Origin: SABI01 sp963676605
GTDB taxonomy: Bacteria > Spirochaetota > Spirochaetia > Sphaerochaetales > Sphaerochaetaceae
Assembly (NCBI GenBank): GCA_963676605.2
Contig: CAXXSP010000013.1
Location: forward strand, 1-42,936
Reading direction: 5' to 3'
Length of the DNA: 42,936 nucleotides
Numbering within the stretch: the first letter of the stretch is position 1; every line of letters begins with the position of its first letter. Below the pieces are notes generated by a model. That model was given only the letters and a program-made list of their open reading frames with translations, was not told the DNA's origin and ran no database searches. The translations under genes were made by a program, and so were the position numbers. Below are positions 24,796-33,322 of this stretch, piece by piece.

Positions 24796-25311
24796 ATGAC
24801 TGCAGCAATCAGAAGATGGAGTTCCCGTTTCCGTGCAGGGTATCACGGAGGAGGTATGCTCTTCTGGAAAAAAGACATGGACGGCAATATCTCTGTCTTT
24901 CTCGGAAAGAGGAAACACGGTGTAGACAAAGGGCGCTGGTCACTGCCCGGCGGCGGCTGGGAGTACGGCGACGGTCTTGCTGCCGACGGATCAAGGAACT
25001 ACCACAGAACCGCTCTCCGGGAATCCCGGGAAGAGACCGGGTATGAGATACCCGAGCAGGATGATGTGACCAGAATCTGGTCAATTCATATCCCCTTCTT
25101 CCATTTCGAAGTATTTGATTACCGTATGAGAGAACTGAATGCTCTTTTCATTCTTGATACTGATGAATTCTCTGAAGGTAAATGGTTTTCCATTACGGCA
25201 CTTCCTGATTCACTTGAATGGTTTGTTCCTCTTCAGATTCATAATCTTGAAAAGAAGCTGGTCAGGAGAGAGAAACTCAAGGACGTTATTCTCGTATCAA
25301 CACGATTCTGA
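24796..25311 (+). CDS. Nudix hydrolase
   Basis: A 171-residue protein starting at ATG 24796 after GGAGAG; the ATG at 24730 has no site. The beta strands before the box (FLGKRKHGVDKGRWSLPGGG) and the catalytic helix RTALRESREETGYEI are clear. Between the GGGWEYGD part and the REXXEE helix there are about ten extra residues (GLAADGSRNY), so the box is longer than the canonical GX5EX7REUXEEXGU. Such hydrolases cleave nucleoside diphosphates linked to another group, often modified or toxic nucleotides; the substrate here is unknown. It stands alone and ends at a two-way terminator shared with convergent asnB. Confidence 0.88.
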   Translation: MTAAIRRWSSRFRAGYHGGGMLFWKKDMDGNISVFLGKRKHGVDKGRWSLPGGGWEYGDGLAADGSRNYHRTALRESREETGYEIPEQDDVTRIWSIHIPFFHFEVFDYRMRELNALFILDTDEFSEGKWFSITALPDSLEWFVPLQIHNLEKKLVRREKLKDVILVSTRF

Positions 25312-25324
25312 TGATATTCTCCGA

Positions 25325-25359
25325 TAAAAAAACGGTCAGACTAACTGACCGTTTTTTTT
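25325..25359. terminator. Bidirectional terminator between the Nudix gene and asnB
   Basis: ACGGTCAG and CTGACCGT form a perfect 8-bp stem (25332-25352) with a run of seven A before and a run of eight T from 25352, so it can end transcription from both converging genes. Confidence 0.9.
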
Positions 25360-25377
25360 GTGGTGTGGGAGAGCCGA

Positions 25378-27055
25378 TTAATAGGCTTCGTCGTGCACGC
25401 CGGCAACCGCTCGTCCTGAGGGTTCATTCATCTTTTTGAATGCCTCATCCCATTCAAGAGCGGTCTGGGTTGAACAGGCTACCGATGCTTCATGAGGAAC
25501 GCACTTGATTGCAGACTCCGAGGGGAAGAACTCTTCATAGATAGAGCGGTAATAGTACTCTTCCTTGTTCAGCGGAGTGTTTGTCGGGAAGCGGTGGTGA
25601 GCATTCGCGAACTGCTGATCAGTCACCTCGGTGCTCGTGAGCTCTCTCAGGGTATCGATCCAGCTGTATCCTACGCCGTCACTGAACTGCTCCTTCTGGC
25701 GCCATGCGATCTCCTTCGGGAGAAGGTCATCGAAAGCTTCACGGAGCATATGTTTCTCGATCTTCACCTTACCGGGAACCTTGCTCGACATCTTGTCGGC
25801 GGGGTTCTGTGTCATGGCGACATCGATGAATTCGAAGTCAAGGAAGGGCACGCGTCCTTCCACACCCCCATGCTGCAAGAGACTTGTTCGCTCTGAGGCA
25901 GTCATAGAGATGCAGCTTGCTGAGCTTTCTCACGGTTTCATCGTGGAAATCCTTTGCTGAAGGAGCCTTGTGAAAGTAGAGGTAACCGCCGAAGAGTTCG
26001 TCGGAGCCTTCTCCGCTCAGTACCATCTTGATTCCCATTGACTTGATGACGCGAGCCATCAGGTACATCGGAGTTGATGCTCTGATCGTTGTGATATCGT
26101 AGGTTTCCAGATGGTAGATGATATCTTTGAGGGCATCGAGCGCTTCCTGAATCGTGAACTCGATCGCGTGGTGCACGGTGCCGATATGATCGGCTGCAAT
26201 CTGTGCGGCTTTCAGGTCGGGAGACCCTTTGAGACCGATCGCGAAGGAGTGAAGCTGAGGCCACCAGGCATCTGCCTGATCGTGAGTCTCTACTCTCTTT
26301 TTCGCATATTTCATCATGATGGCGGCGATGATCGAAGAATCGAGACCTCCACTGAGAAGGACTCCGTAGGGAACGTCACTCATCATCTGGCGTTTGACAG
26401 CAGCTTCAAGGCTCTCTCTGACCGCCTGTACGCTGCTGGTATTCTCTTTTACTGCATCGAAGGATTCCCACTCACGGGAATACCATCTCTGCGGCTCATT
26501 CATGCCGCTGGTGAAATAATGTCCGGGAGGGAATTCTTCGAAGTGAGCACAGACGCCTTCGAGGCTCTTGAGCTCACTTGCGATATAGTACTGTCCTTCC
26601 TTATCCCATCCGTGATACAGAGGGATGATACCGATGTGATCACGTCCTACGAGGAAGGTGTCGGTATTGCTGTCATAGAGTGCAAAGGCATAGATTCCGT
26701 TGATATCTTCGAAGAAGTCTGTTCCCTTGTCACTGTAGAGTGCGAGGATCGCCTCACAGTCGCTCTGGGTCAGGAACTCATAGCTGTCCTTATACTTCTC
26801 CCTGATATCCTGATGATTATAGATCTCCCCGTTCACCGCAAGTGAAAGCGAGCCGTCTTTGCTCTTCAGGGGCTGTTTGCCGCTGAACGGGTCGACGATC
26901 GAGAGGCGTTCATGTGCCAGAACACAATTATTCGATGCGAATACCCCTGACCAATCCGGTCCGCGATGTCTAATCTTCTTAGACATTTGAATCACACGCT
27001 CACGCATGTCACCGATTTCATCTGTGATGTTGAATGCTCCAACAAATCCACACAT
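25378..27055 (-). CDS. asnB: Asparagine synthetase B, glutamine-hydrolysing (frame broken once)
   Basis: Makes asparagine from aspartate using glutamine and ATP. The N-terminal amidotransferase starts with the nucleophile Cys2 (MCGFVGAF), followed by KIRHRGPDWSG and AVNGEIYNH; the synthetase domain has LLSGGLDSSIIA and VLSGEGSDELFGGY. After ANKSLAAWG the frame shifts: removal of one G from a G5 run (C5 on the plus strand, 25865-25869) gives AWGVEGRVPFLD and continues to the C-terminus QKEQFSDGVGYSWIDTL ... EWDEAFKKMNEPSGRA, all closely like E. coli AsnB. So the gene is complete except for one base. ATG 27055 follows AGGAGG. The nearby nitrogen locus supplies its glutamine. Confidence 0.93.
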
Positions 27056-27231
27056 GTCCTACCTCCTGTTATAAAAATTGATACGTCCTATGACGTATTG
27101 GGAATATAATTGGCTACGCTAACGACTTTTATATAAATGTGTCAATGAGTTGGCTGAAAAAAGCTTTTAATTTTTCATGATCCTACAATTCTGTATGGAA
27201 TCTATACTTCCTTTGTGTTCTTTTTTGCGTT

Positions 27232-27260
27232 TTCTGAAACATGCCTCTCTCTATGTGGCT
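27232..27260 (+). repeat. Target-site duplication, left copy
   Basis: A 29-bp sequence beginning TTCTGAAACATGCC is repeated exactly at 29663-29691, bounding the IS1202-like element. Confidence 0.9.
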
Positions 27261-27289
27261 GTAAACCGAAAATGAATTTTTCCTCCTTG

Positions 27290-27475
27290 TTATAGGTATC
27301 TTCCGAGTGCATCCCGAGGTCTCTCGGGCTGCCTCTTCCAGTCTTTTATCGGATCGATTGGAGCATTTTCCATCTCCTCATTGATGCGTTTCATCAACAG
27401 ATCATATTCCTCTGCGGAGAAGGAATGCTCCTCACACAGAGTATCAAAATCACTATGATTAGATCTATGTTTCAT
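27290..27475 (-). CDS. IS passenger gene 2, small hypothetical protein
   Basis: A 61-residue acidic protein starting MKHRSNHSDFDTLCEEHSFS and ending PRDALGRYL, encoded 9 bp after passenger gene 1 on the transposase strand. A helical middle part (EEYDLLMKRINEEMENA) is visible; there is no membrane segment or known motif. Its stop lies about 30 bp inside the left end of the element. The start has only a weak GGTGATGG site, so it may be translated by coupling. I do not recognise it. Confidence 0.5.
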   Translation of the reverse strand: MKHRSNHSDFDTLCEEHSFSAEEYDLLMKRINEEMENAPIDPIKDWKRQPERPRDALGRYL

Positions 27476-27484
27476 ACATCACCA

Positions 27485-27787
27485 TCACCCACATCCCATA
27501 TTCTCCAGCCACCAGTGGCTGATGATCTGGTCCCGCTGAGCCCTGTAGTCGGCGAGACACCCATCCCATACAGAATCAGGAAGAGCTCTCACATGTCCAC
27601 TTTGGTCAGTGACATAACGGCGAACCCAGGATGCAATCATGTCACCATTGCTATCTGCTACAATCTCCTGTAGGTTTTCCAGCAGCCACTCCTGCTGATC
27701 GATCATAAGAGAGAACAGGAAAGCAAGGTCCCGGCTCTCTTTCGCACAGAGTCTGCGAGGCTTAGGTTTTATCTTGATCTTACTCAT
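27485..27787 (-). CDS. IS passenger gene 1, hypothetical protein
   Basis: A 100-residue protein whose ATG (27787) overlaps the end of the transposase frame (stop at 27780), so it is translationally coupled to it. It has a basic N-terminus (MSKIKIKPKPRRLCAKE) and a Trp-rich helical remainder (DQQEWLLENLQEIV, then RDQIISHWWLENMG). No family was recognised. Its frame is intact while the transposase upstream is interrupted. It may regulate or assist transposition, but that is only a guess from position. Confidence 0.55.
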   Translation of the reverse strand: MSKIKIKPKPRRLCAKESRDLAFLFSLMIDQQEWLLENLQEIVADSNGDMIASWVRRYVTDQSGHVRALPDSVWDGCLADYRAQRDQIISHWWLENMGCG

Positions 27788-28990
27788 AGGTACTCCTCCC
27801 TCGGCTTGGCAATATGGGTCTTCGTGGAGTGAGAAATGATGATCTCCAGGGGTGATCAGGAGCAGGTTTTACCTGCGGCCTCGGTCGTGGTGCCGGTTCG
27901 GGGTCAAATTCTTTGCTGTGAGAGCTTCTCTTCGGTATTTCTTTGAGGATGTAGAGTTCGTCCTTAATGCTTGCCAGCAATGTGCCGTCAAACGCTTTGA
28001 TGACAAATACCTTCGTTCCTGTCACAAAGAGTCGAGGATGCCGAGATGGAGGATCCTGTGCCCAGGGTTGGTAATAGGCGTTGTGGTACCTGATGCTGTT
28101 TCCAGCATCGATGGTACGTTATGCAAGAAATTGATACGGGAAGGAAGGTCCCTGTTCATCCTTCTCGTCTTTGAAAACTGTGCATTGAATGTGCTCAGGT
28201 AGTCCCACAGGAAGGTATTCGCCTCCTCGATTAGTAATGCCTGACGGGCAAGTTCCACCGGAACATGCAGCGTGCGATTCATACGCTCTACGCGCGCCTT
28301 GAACTGTGGAGTTGATGTGACTCTGCAAGCGGCAGTGCTGGGTGAAGGTGTCCTTCTCCTTCAGGTTTTGCAGAAAAAACCGTCCTGCTCGGTTCTAATG
28401 TGTAGGGATGCCGTAACGCATAAGGATGATCCTACAGCACATGGTAGTACCCCTTCAGGTTTCCTGAGTGTCAAACCAGGCTCCTACGAATCATCAACAG
28501 CGACATGCAGGTGCCATTTACTTCCAAGCTCGCTTGCATCCATCTGGATCAGTTCTCCGAAATATTTACTGCGAGACCTTCGGGGATGGGCCTCTGCACC
28601 GTCAATCATACAGAAGGCCGCATTGAAACTCAAATGCTCTTTTCTGGCCGTCATTCGCAGTTTTTTCTCCATCTTCCTCCTGGTCGCCTTCTTGGAGCAG
28701 GGAGAGACGAAGCATTCTTGCACCGTTCCGTCGGAAATACAGATGCCTCATCCCTGAGGATCTCCATGAAATGGGTAAAACGTATTGCACGTGTCTCTGT
28801 ACACGCTCCACAAGCTTTCTCGTCTCCTGCGGATCGCAGGCTGACGTCCCTTGTTACGGTGGCTGAACAGCTACATCTCCGCTTTCACCATTTTGTGTAC
28901 TTCACGAGCGTTTTTCGGGTACACCCCTTTGTTCTGATGGCCGTGTCGGTACAGCCCAGCTCAACAAGTGCAGTATCCTGCTCATGAGAA
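27780..28990 (-). pseudogene. IS1202/ISNCY-like transposase, several frameshifts
   Basis: Fragments in different minus-strand frames, taken in order, follow the DDE transposase pattern of this family. An N-terminal piece has LFSHRNKGRQPA, then SRSKYFGELIQMDASELG (first catalytic Asp), HLHVAVDDS, then RMNRTLHVPVELARQALLIE (region of the catalytic Glu) followed by EEANTFLWDYLSTFNAQF, and at the C-terminus VKPAPDHPWRSSF. The breaks are frameshifts and one TAG near 28870. The exact start is not clear. Since the target duplications are still identical, the insertion is recent, and some breaks may be sequence errors rather than decay. Confidence 0.75.
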
Positions 28991-29662
28991 TCTTCTGCTA
29001 ACCTCCCGGACGGTTTAGATCAAAGCGGTATCTGCATCCTCATTTCACAGATTTCCGCACTCCAGGAGATCGAAGAACCTGCAAAGATTCTTATTGCCGA
29101 GAAGATACCTCAGCCAGTGATTCCCAAGTTCTTGAAGAACGATGAAGCGATATGTCTTCTCTAGACATACCGCGACCGATGAGGCTCAGACCGTTGCTTC
29201 AAATATTCCTCTGAACCAGGATCTCCTAATAGGCTCTCGTTCGCTCGTCTCGCCACGTTTTGCCGTCCAGCACCGACTGAATCCGATGTATATTGCGAAC
29301 AATGTCGTTGGGGTAGTGTGTTGAGTAATGACCCTCTTCAAGGCAATGGCCGACGGTGAATCGTCGTCTTTCCCGTCGGCTGTATACCTGATGCGTCTCT
29401 TACGGGAGAATACATAGGCGAGACTCCGGTACCAGCTTGCCATTGCCTTTTCTTAAGGAGGAAGATCTCTTGGCCAAGCGGTGGTACTCGTTGCTATATG
29501 GAGAGGAAGTTTCTGTCGGCGAAACTAACTTGGGGCTTCCTCTTCACTTCTCCTTTAGGGATTTTTTCTCCCTCTTACTTTTCCTTCTATTAAACCACAC
29601 CTCTCTCTCCTCATGGAAATATTCATTTGAGATTACTTCAGGAATTTTCTTATTCGGTTTAG
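28991..29662 (-). other. Unassigned right part of the IS1202-like element
   Basis: No frame with recognisable similarity, apart from an 85-residue open frame at 29186-29443 (minus) that I cannot place. It may hold the true transposase N-terminus obscured by indels, or an older insertion. Confidence 0.35.
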
Positions 29663-29691
29663 TTCTGAAACATGCCTCTCTCTATGTGGCT
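29663..29691 (+). repeat. Target-site duplication, right copy
   Basis: Exact 29-bp copy of 27232-27260. It ends just before the first possible start codons of the activator gene (TTG 29691, GTG 29694). Confidence 0.9.
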
Positions 29692-29693
29692 TG

Positions 29694-31225
29694 GTGATCA
29701 CTCAACAGGAACTTCAGGTACTCCATGAGATCAGTAATATCCTTGATGAGAATGAAGAGATCAAGGGTATTCTCACCCCCATACTTATTGCACTCTCCCG
29801 CAGCTATCACTCGCAGATGAAGCGTGGTGCCATCACGCTTGCTCAATCGTGACACCAAAGAGATTCTCAAGAAGCTGCCTACGGCTTCACAGATGCAACC
29901 CAGAAAACGAAAGGGGCGATCGGAGAGGAAGAAGTCGTCGAGCAGGGTGCTTCCTGTCTCGATTCGTGGATATCTCCAAGGACCCAACGGTATGCCAACA
30001 AGACGGGTGCTGAAGAGGATGAACTCGGCTCCAAGCGGGTGTCGTTCATCAGCGTCCCTATCAGAAGCGGCAAGGAGGTGATAGGAACACTCAATATCAC
30101 CTTCGAGAATCTGAAGAAGGCGGATGTTGAGAAGTTCGAGAAACTTCTGATCGTCATCGCCAGTATGCTTGCCAGGATCGTGAAACTCCGCCAGGAGCTC
30201 AGGGAAGAGAATGAGCGGCTCACAGAAGAGAATGAACGGCTGAAGCAGGAACTTGATGACAGGTACAAGCCTGAGCGTATCATCGGGAATTCCCAGGTGA
30301 TGCAGATGCTTTACCAGCAGATCTCGCAGGTGAGCAAGTCTGATGCGACGGTCCTGATCCGCGGTGAGAGCGGTACGGGAAAAGAGCTGGTTGCTCAGGA
30401 GATTCATGACTCTTCGTTCAGGAAAAACCGTCCTATCATCAAGGTGAACTGTGCGACCTTCGCGGAAGGCCTGATAGAAAGTGAGCTCTTCGGCCACGAG
30501 AAAGGTTCTTTCACCGGTGCCCATGCGGCAAAGAAGGGAAAGTTCGAGCTTGCTGAAGGAGGTACGATCTTCCTTGATGAGATCGGGGAACTTCCCATGG
30601 CGATGCAGGCGAAGCTGCTGAGGGTGCTGCAGGAGAAGGAGTTCGAACGGGTAGGGGGAATCAAGACCATCAAGGTGAATGTCAGAATTCTGGCCGCCAC
30701 GAACCGGGACCTTGAAAAAGAGGTGGCCGAAGGCACCTTCCGGGAAGACCTCTACTATCGTCTTAACGTGTTTCCTGTCCATATACCCGCCGCTGAGAGA
30801 GCGTAAAAGCGATATCACGATGCTCTGCGATCATTTCATAGAGAAGTACAACAGGGAGAATCAACCTTTCCATCAAACGTACTCAGCACGAATGCCATCG
30901 ACCTGCTGAATATGTATCACTGGCCTGGTAACGTGCGCGAGCTTGAGAATATCATCATGCGTGCGGTGCTTCTCAGCCGGGATGATGTCATCCATAACTA
31001 CCACCTCCCTCCTTCCCTTCAGTCAGCCGAGTCTTCTCAGACCGCACTTTCCTCTTCACTTCAGAGTGCTCTTGATACCCTCGAATACGAACTGATCACC
31101 GATGAGCTGAAAACTACCCGAGAGGAAACCGGGCAAAGGCGGCGAGGAATCTTGGTATTTCAGCGAACGGATCATGGGACTCAGGATCGAGAAGTACCGT
31201 ATTGACCCGAAAGCGGTTGAAATGA
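29694..31225 (+). CDS. NifA-like sigma-54-dependent activator (frame broken several times)
   Basis: Read across frameshifts, this is a three-domain activator of about 510 residues. The N-terminal GAF-like sensor starts ITQQELQVLHEISNILD; the AAA+ domain has RGESGTGKELVAQ (Walker A), GSFTGA (GAFTGA loop, with Ser for the first Ala), GGTIFLDEIGE (Walker B) and HWPGNVRELENI; a Fis-type HTH follows (AKAAEELGIS-like, ending MGLRIEKYRIDPK). Breaks lie near 29839, 29867, 29920-29995, 30786, 30885 and 31118-31215, both gains and losses of one base. It probably activates amt and glnA from sigma-54 promoters. The true start is unclear: GTG 29694 and TTG 29691 lack ribosome sites, and an IS lies immediately upstream. 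The end is taken at TGA 31223-31225 after IDPKRLK. Confidence 0.8.
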
Positions 31226-31419
31226 ATCCTACAATTATGTATGTTTCTGAGATGTCAGGAAATAAATTGAAAAGCTACATAATTGTATGAAGAAACGTTC
31301 TCGTCTCCACGGGGGCTTGACCTCTGATGAGTGATATCGCTCGAATTGATAAGTATGTAAATGCATATATCACATAGTGATAAATAAAAAAAATTATACT
31401 GAGAAAGATTTTTCCTTAT

Positions 31420-31437
31420 TGGCATGCACTGGATGCT
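31420..31437 (+). promoter_or_regulatory. Possible sigma-54 promoter of amt
   Basis: TGGCATGC and GATGCT resemble the -24/-12 boxes, but 12 bp rather than 10 separate GG from GC. In this indel-rich stretch, extra bases may have altered the spacing. It lies 37 bp before the amt start. Confidence 0.4.
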
Positions 31438-31473
31438 TATGGGTTTCTCATCACAATGCGTAAGGAGATGGAT

Positions 31474-32797
31474 ATGAAGAAACACAAAGTACTGGCAGTT
31501 ATGCTCATGATTCTGTGCTTCGCAGTAGGAACCCTGTCAGCTGACGAGATGGCGGACACCGTCGCTCTCCATCAGGATTCCCTCGACATGATCTGGCTGC
31601 TTCTCGCAGCAGCCCTGGTATTTTTTATGCAGGCGGGCTTCGCCATGGTGGAGATGGGACTCACCCGTGCAAAGAATGCCGGTAATATCATCATGAAGAA
31701 CCTGATGGACTTCTCGGCCGGTGCGATCTTCTACTGGGCAATCGGCTGGGCTCTCATGTACGGCTCTGATATCGGCGGACTGTTCGGTTTCTCCGATTTC
31801 TTTGTCAAGGGAGACTCAATCCTCTACAGAGACTGGATGTTCCAGGTTGTCTTCGCTGCAACGGCGGCAACGATCGTATCAGGAGCGATGGCAGAAAGAA
31901 CGAAGTTCTCAGCCTACCTTCTTTACTCAGTCGTGATCTCAGCTGTGATCTATCCGATCAGCGGTCACTGGATCTGGGGCGGCGGCTGGCTCAGCAACCT
32001 CGGTTTCCACGACTTCGCAGGTTCTACTGTCGTACACTCTGTCGGCGGCTGGGCAGCTCTGATGGGCGCTCTCGCTCTCGGTCCAAGAATCGGCAAGTAC
32101 GTGACGAGCGGGAAGAAGATCACTTCAAAGGCTATCCCAGGTCACAACCTCCCGCTGGCAAGTCTCGGTGTATTCATTCTCTGGTTCGGCTGGTACGGAT
32201 TCAATGCAGGATCAACCCTCAGCGGAACAGACCTTACCATGGCGAACGTTGCAGTAACGACAACACTCGCAGCAGCGGCAGGTTCTATCGGTGCGATGAT
32301 CATTTCCTGGGTCCTTTATAAGAAACCCGATGTCAGTATGTCACTCAACGGTGCACTTGCAGGCCTGGTCGGTATTACAGCTCCCACCGCAGTGGTCAGC
32401 CCCTTCGGTGCAGTGATCATCGGTCTCGTAGCAGGCGTCCTGGGTTGTCTACTCAGTCGAGTTCTTCGACAAGGTGCTCCATATTGACGATCCCGTCGGT
32501 GCCATCAGCGTTCACGGTGTCTGTGGTGTCTGGGGTACCCTGGCAGTCGGCCTGTTCAGCACAGTGGACGGCATGAAGGGACTCTTCTACGGTGGCGGTT
32601 TCCATCAGCTCGGAGTCCAGGCACTCGGCGTTGTTGCAGTATTCATCTGGGTGGTAGTGACAGCAGGTATTCTGTTCTTCACTGTCAAGAAGGCACACGG
32701 CCTGAGAGTTGAACCCAAGGAAGAGCTGATCGGTCTTGACCTGAGCGAACACAACTCAGAGGCATACAGCGGCTTCCAGATCTTCACCACCATGTAA
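31474..32797 (+). CDS. amt: Ammonium transporter (frame broken once)
   Basis: Amt/MEP channel for ammonium in the inner membrane. A signal peptide (MKKHKVLAVMLMILCFAVGT) precedes about 11 helices with family motifs FMQAGFAMVEMGLTRAKNA, VHSVGGWAALMGAL, GWYGFNAGS and, after the break, DDPVGAISVHGVCGVWGTL. The frame is broken at a GGG (32442-32444); two G would give VLVVYSVEFFDKVLHIDDPV as in the family. Start chosen at ATG 31474, 6 bp after AAGGAG; ATG 31456 and 31468 are upstream alternatives. The PII gene follows 25 bp later, the usual amt-glnK pairing, where PII blocks the channel when nitrogen is plentiful. Confidence 0.92.
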
Positions 32798-32822
32798 GTG
32801 ATGTACAAGTAAGGAGAAAGAT

Positions 32823-33166
32823 ATGAAACTGATTATAGCATATATACAGCCTGACAAGCTTTCTGCAGTGAAGCAGGTAGCTCTATAAGAAAAAGATCTA
32901 CAAGATCTCCGTAACCAATGCAATGGGCTGCGGACAGCAGAAGGGGTACACTGAAGTCTATCGCGGAGTCGATGTCGAAGTGAACCTGCTTAAGAAGGTG
33001 AGAGTCGAGATCGCTGTCAATGATACCTTCGTTGATGCCACCATCGATGCCATCGTCCACTGGCGCGGGAACAGGAACTATCGGGGACGGCAAGATCTTC
33101 GTTCTTCCTATCGAGCAGACGATACGTATCAGAAACCGTGACGAAGGTTCCGAGGCGATCGGCTAA
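32823..33166 (+). CDS. glnK: PII nitrogen regulatory protein, GlnK-like (frame broken twice)
   Basis: Read through two breaks it gives a PII protein of about 114 residues: MKLIIAYIQPDKLSAVKQ, KKKIYKISVTNAMGCGQQKG, then YTEVYRGVDVEVNLL (T-loop region) and TIGDGKIFVLPIEQTIRIR. One base is missing near 32885 (CTATAAG for CTATA-N-AAG) and one C is extra at 33057-33058. The tyrosine uridylylated in enteric GlnB (Tyr51 in RGAEY) is replaced by Val in RGVDVEV, so regulation by uridylylation is unlikely; ATP/ADP and 2-oxoglutarate binding should suffice, as in Amt-linked PII of other phyla. ATG 32823 follows AAGGAG. Confidence 0.88.
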
Positions 33167-33190
33167 AACCTACGAATATGTAGGATAATT

Positions 33191-33224
33191 CAATGGAATC
33201 TTACGTTAATGTAGGATTCCATTG
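33191..33224 (+). terminator. Strong hairpin after the PII gene
   Basis: CAATGGAATCTTAC and GTAGGATTCCATTG form a 14-bp stem (one G-T pair) with loop GTTAAT. Only a short TTG follows, so termination may be partial. A smaller hairpin, CCTAC/GTAGG, lies just before it at 33169-33184. Confidence 0.6.
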
Positions 33225-33266
33225 TTGCGTAAAAAACAAATTGTTGTAATATAGTAATATAGAAGT

Positions 33267-33282
33267 TGGCACGGTGCGTGCT
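33267..33282 (+). promoter_or_regulatory. Sigma-54 promoter of glnA
   Basis: TGGCACGGTGCGTGCT matches the consensus TGGCACR-N4-TTGCW in all but one position (GTGC for TTGC), with the required 10 bp between GG and GC. It lies about 40 bp before the glnA ribosome site, in line with the sigma-54 activator encoded upstream. Confidence 0.8.
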
Positions 33283-33322
33283 TATATATTGACACCAAAC
33301 GTACTAAGAGGAGTTTACAGGT

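Larger units (their letters stand above)
27261..29662 (-). mobile_element. IS1202/ISNCY-like insertion element with passenger genes
   Basis: The element is bounded by exact 29-bp direct repeats and by related inverted ends: the left end begins GTAAACCGAAAATGAA and the right end, read inward, CTAAACCGAATAAGAA. Target duplications of 24-29 bp are a known trait of the IS1202 group. At 2.4 kb it is longer than usual (about 1.4-1.7 kb), because two small genes lie between the transposase and the left end and ~0.65 kb is unassigned at the right. It is inserted between asnB and the nitrogen activator gene. Confidence 0.85.

Noticed and set aside
27056..27231. Promoter for asnB built on the TTGACA near 27150 (minus strand)
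   Set aside because: No acceptable -10 box at 16-18 bp, so I did not call it.
29437..29697. Plus-strand 86-codon frame at the right end of the IS1202-like element
   Set aside because: It runs through the IS end and the target duplication, has no family likeness, and is Phe/Leu-rich because of local base composition.
29679..30818. Large minus-strand frame (378 codons) opposite the sigma-54 activator gene
   Set aside because: The plus strand encodes clear Walker A, GSFTGA and Walker B motifs; the minus frame is a shadow.
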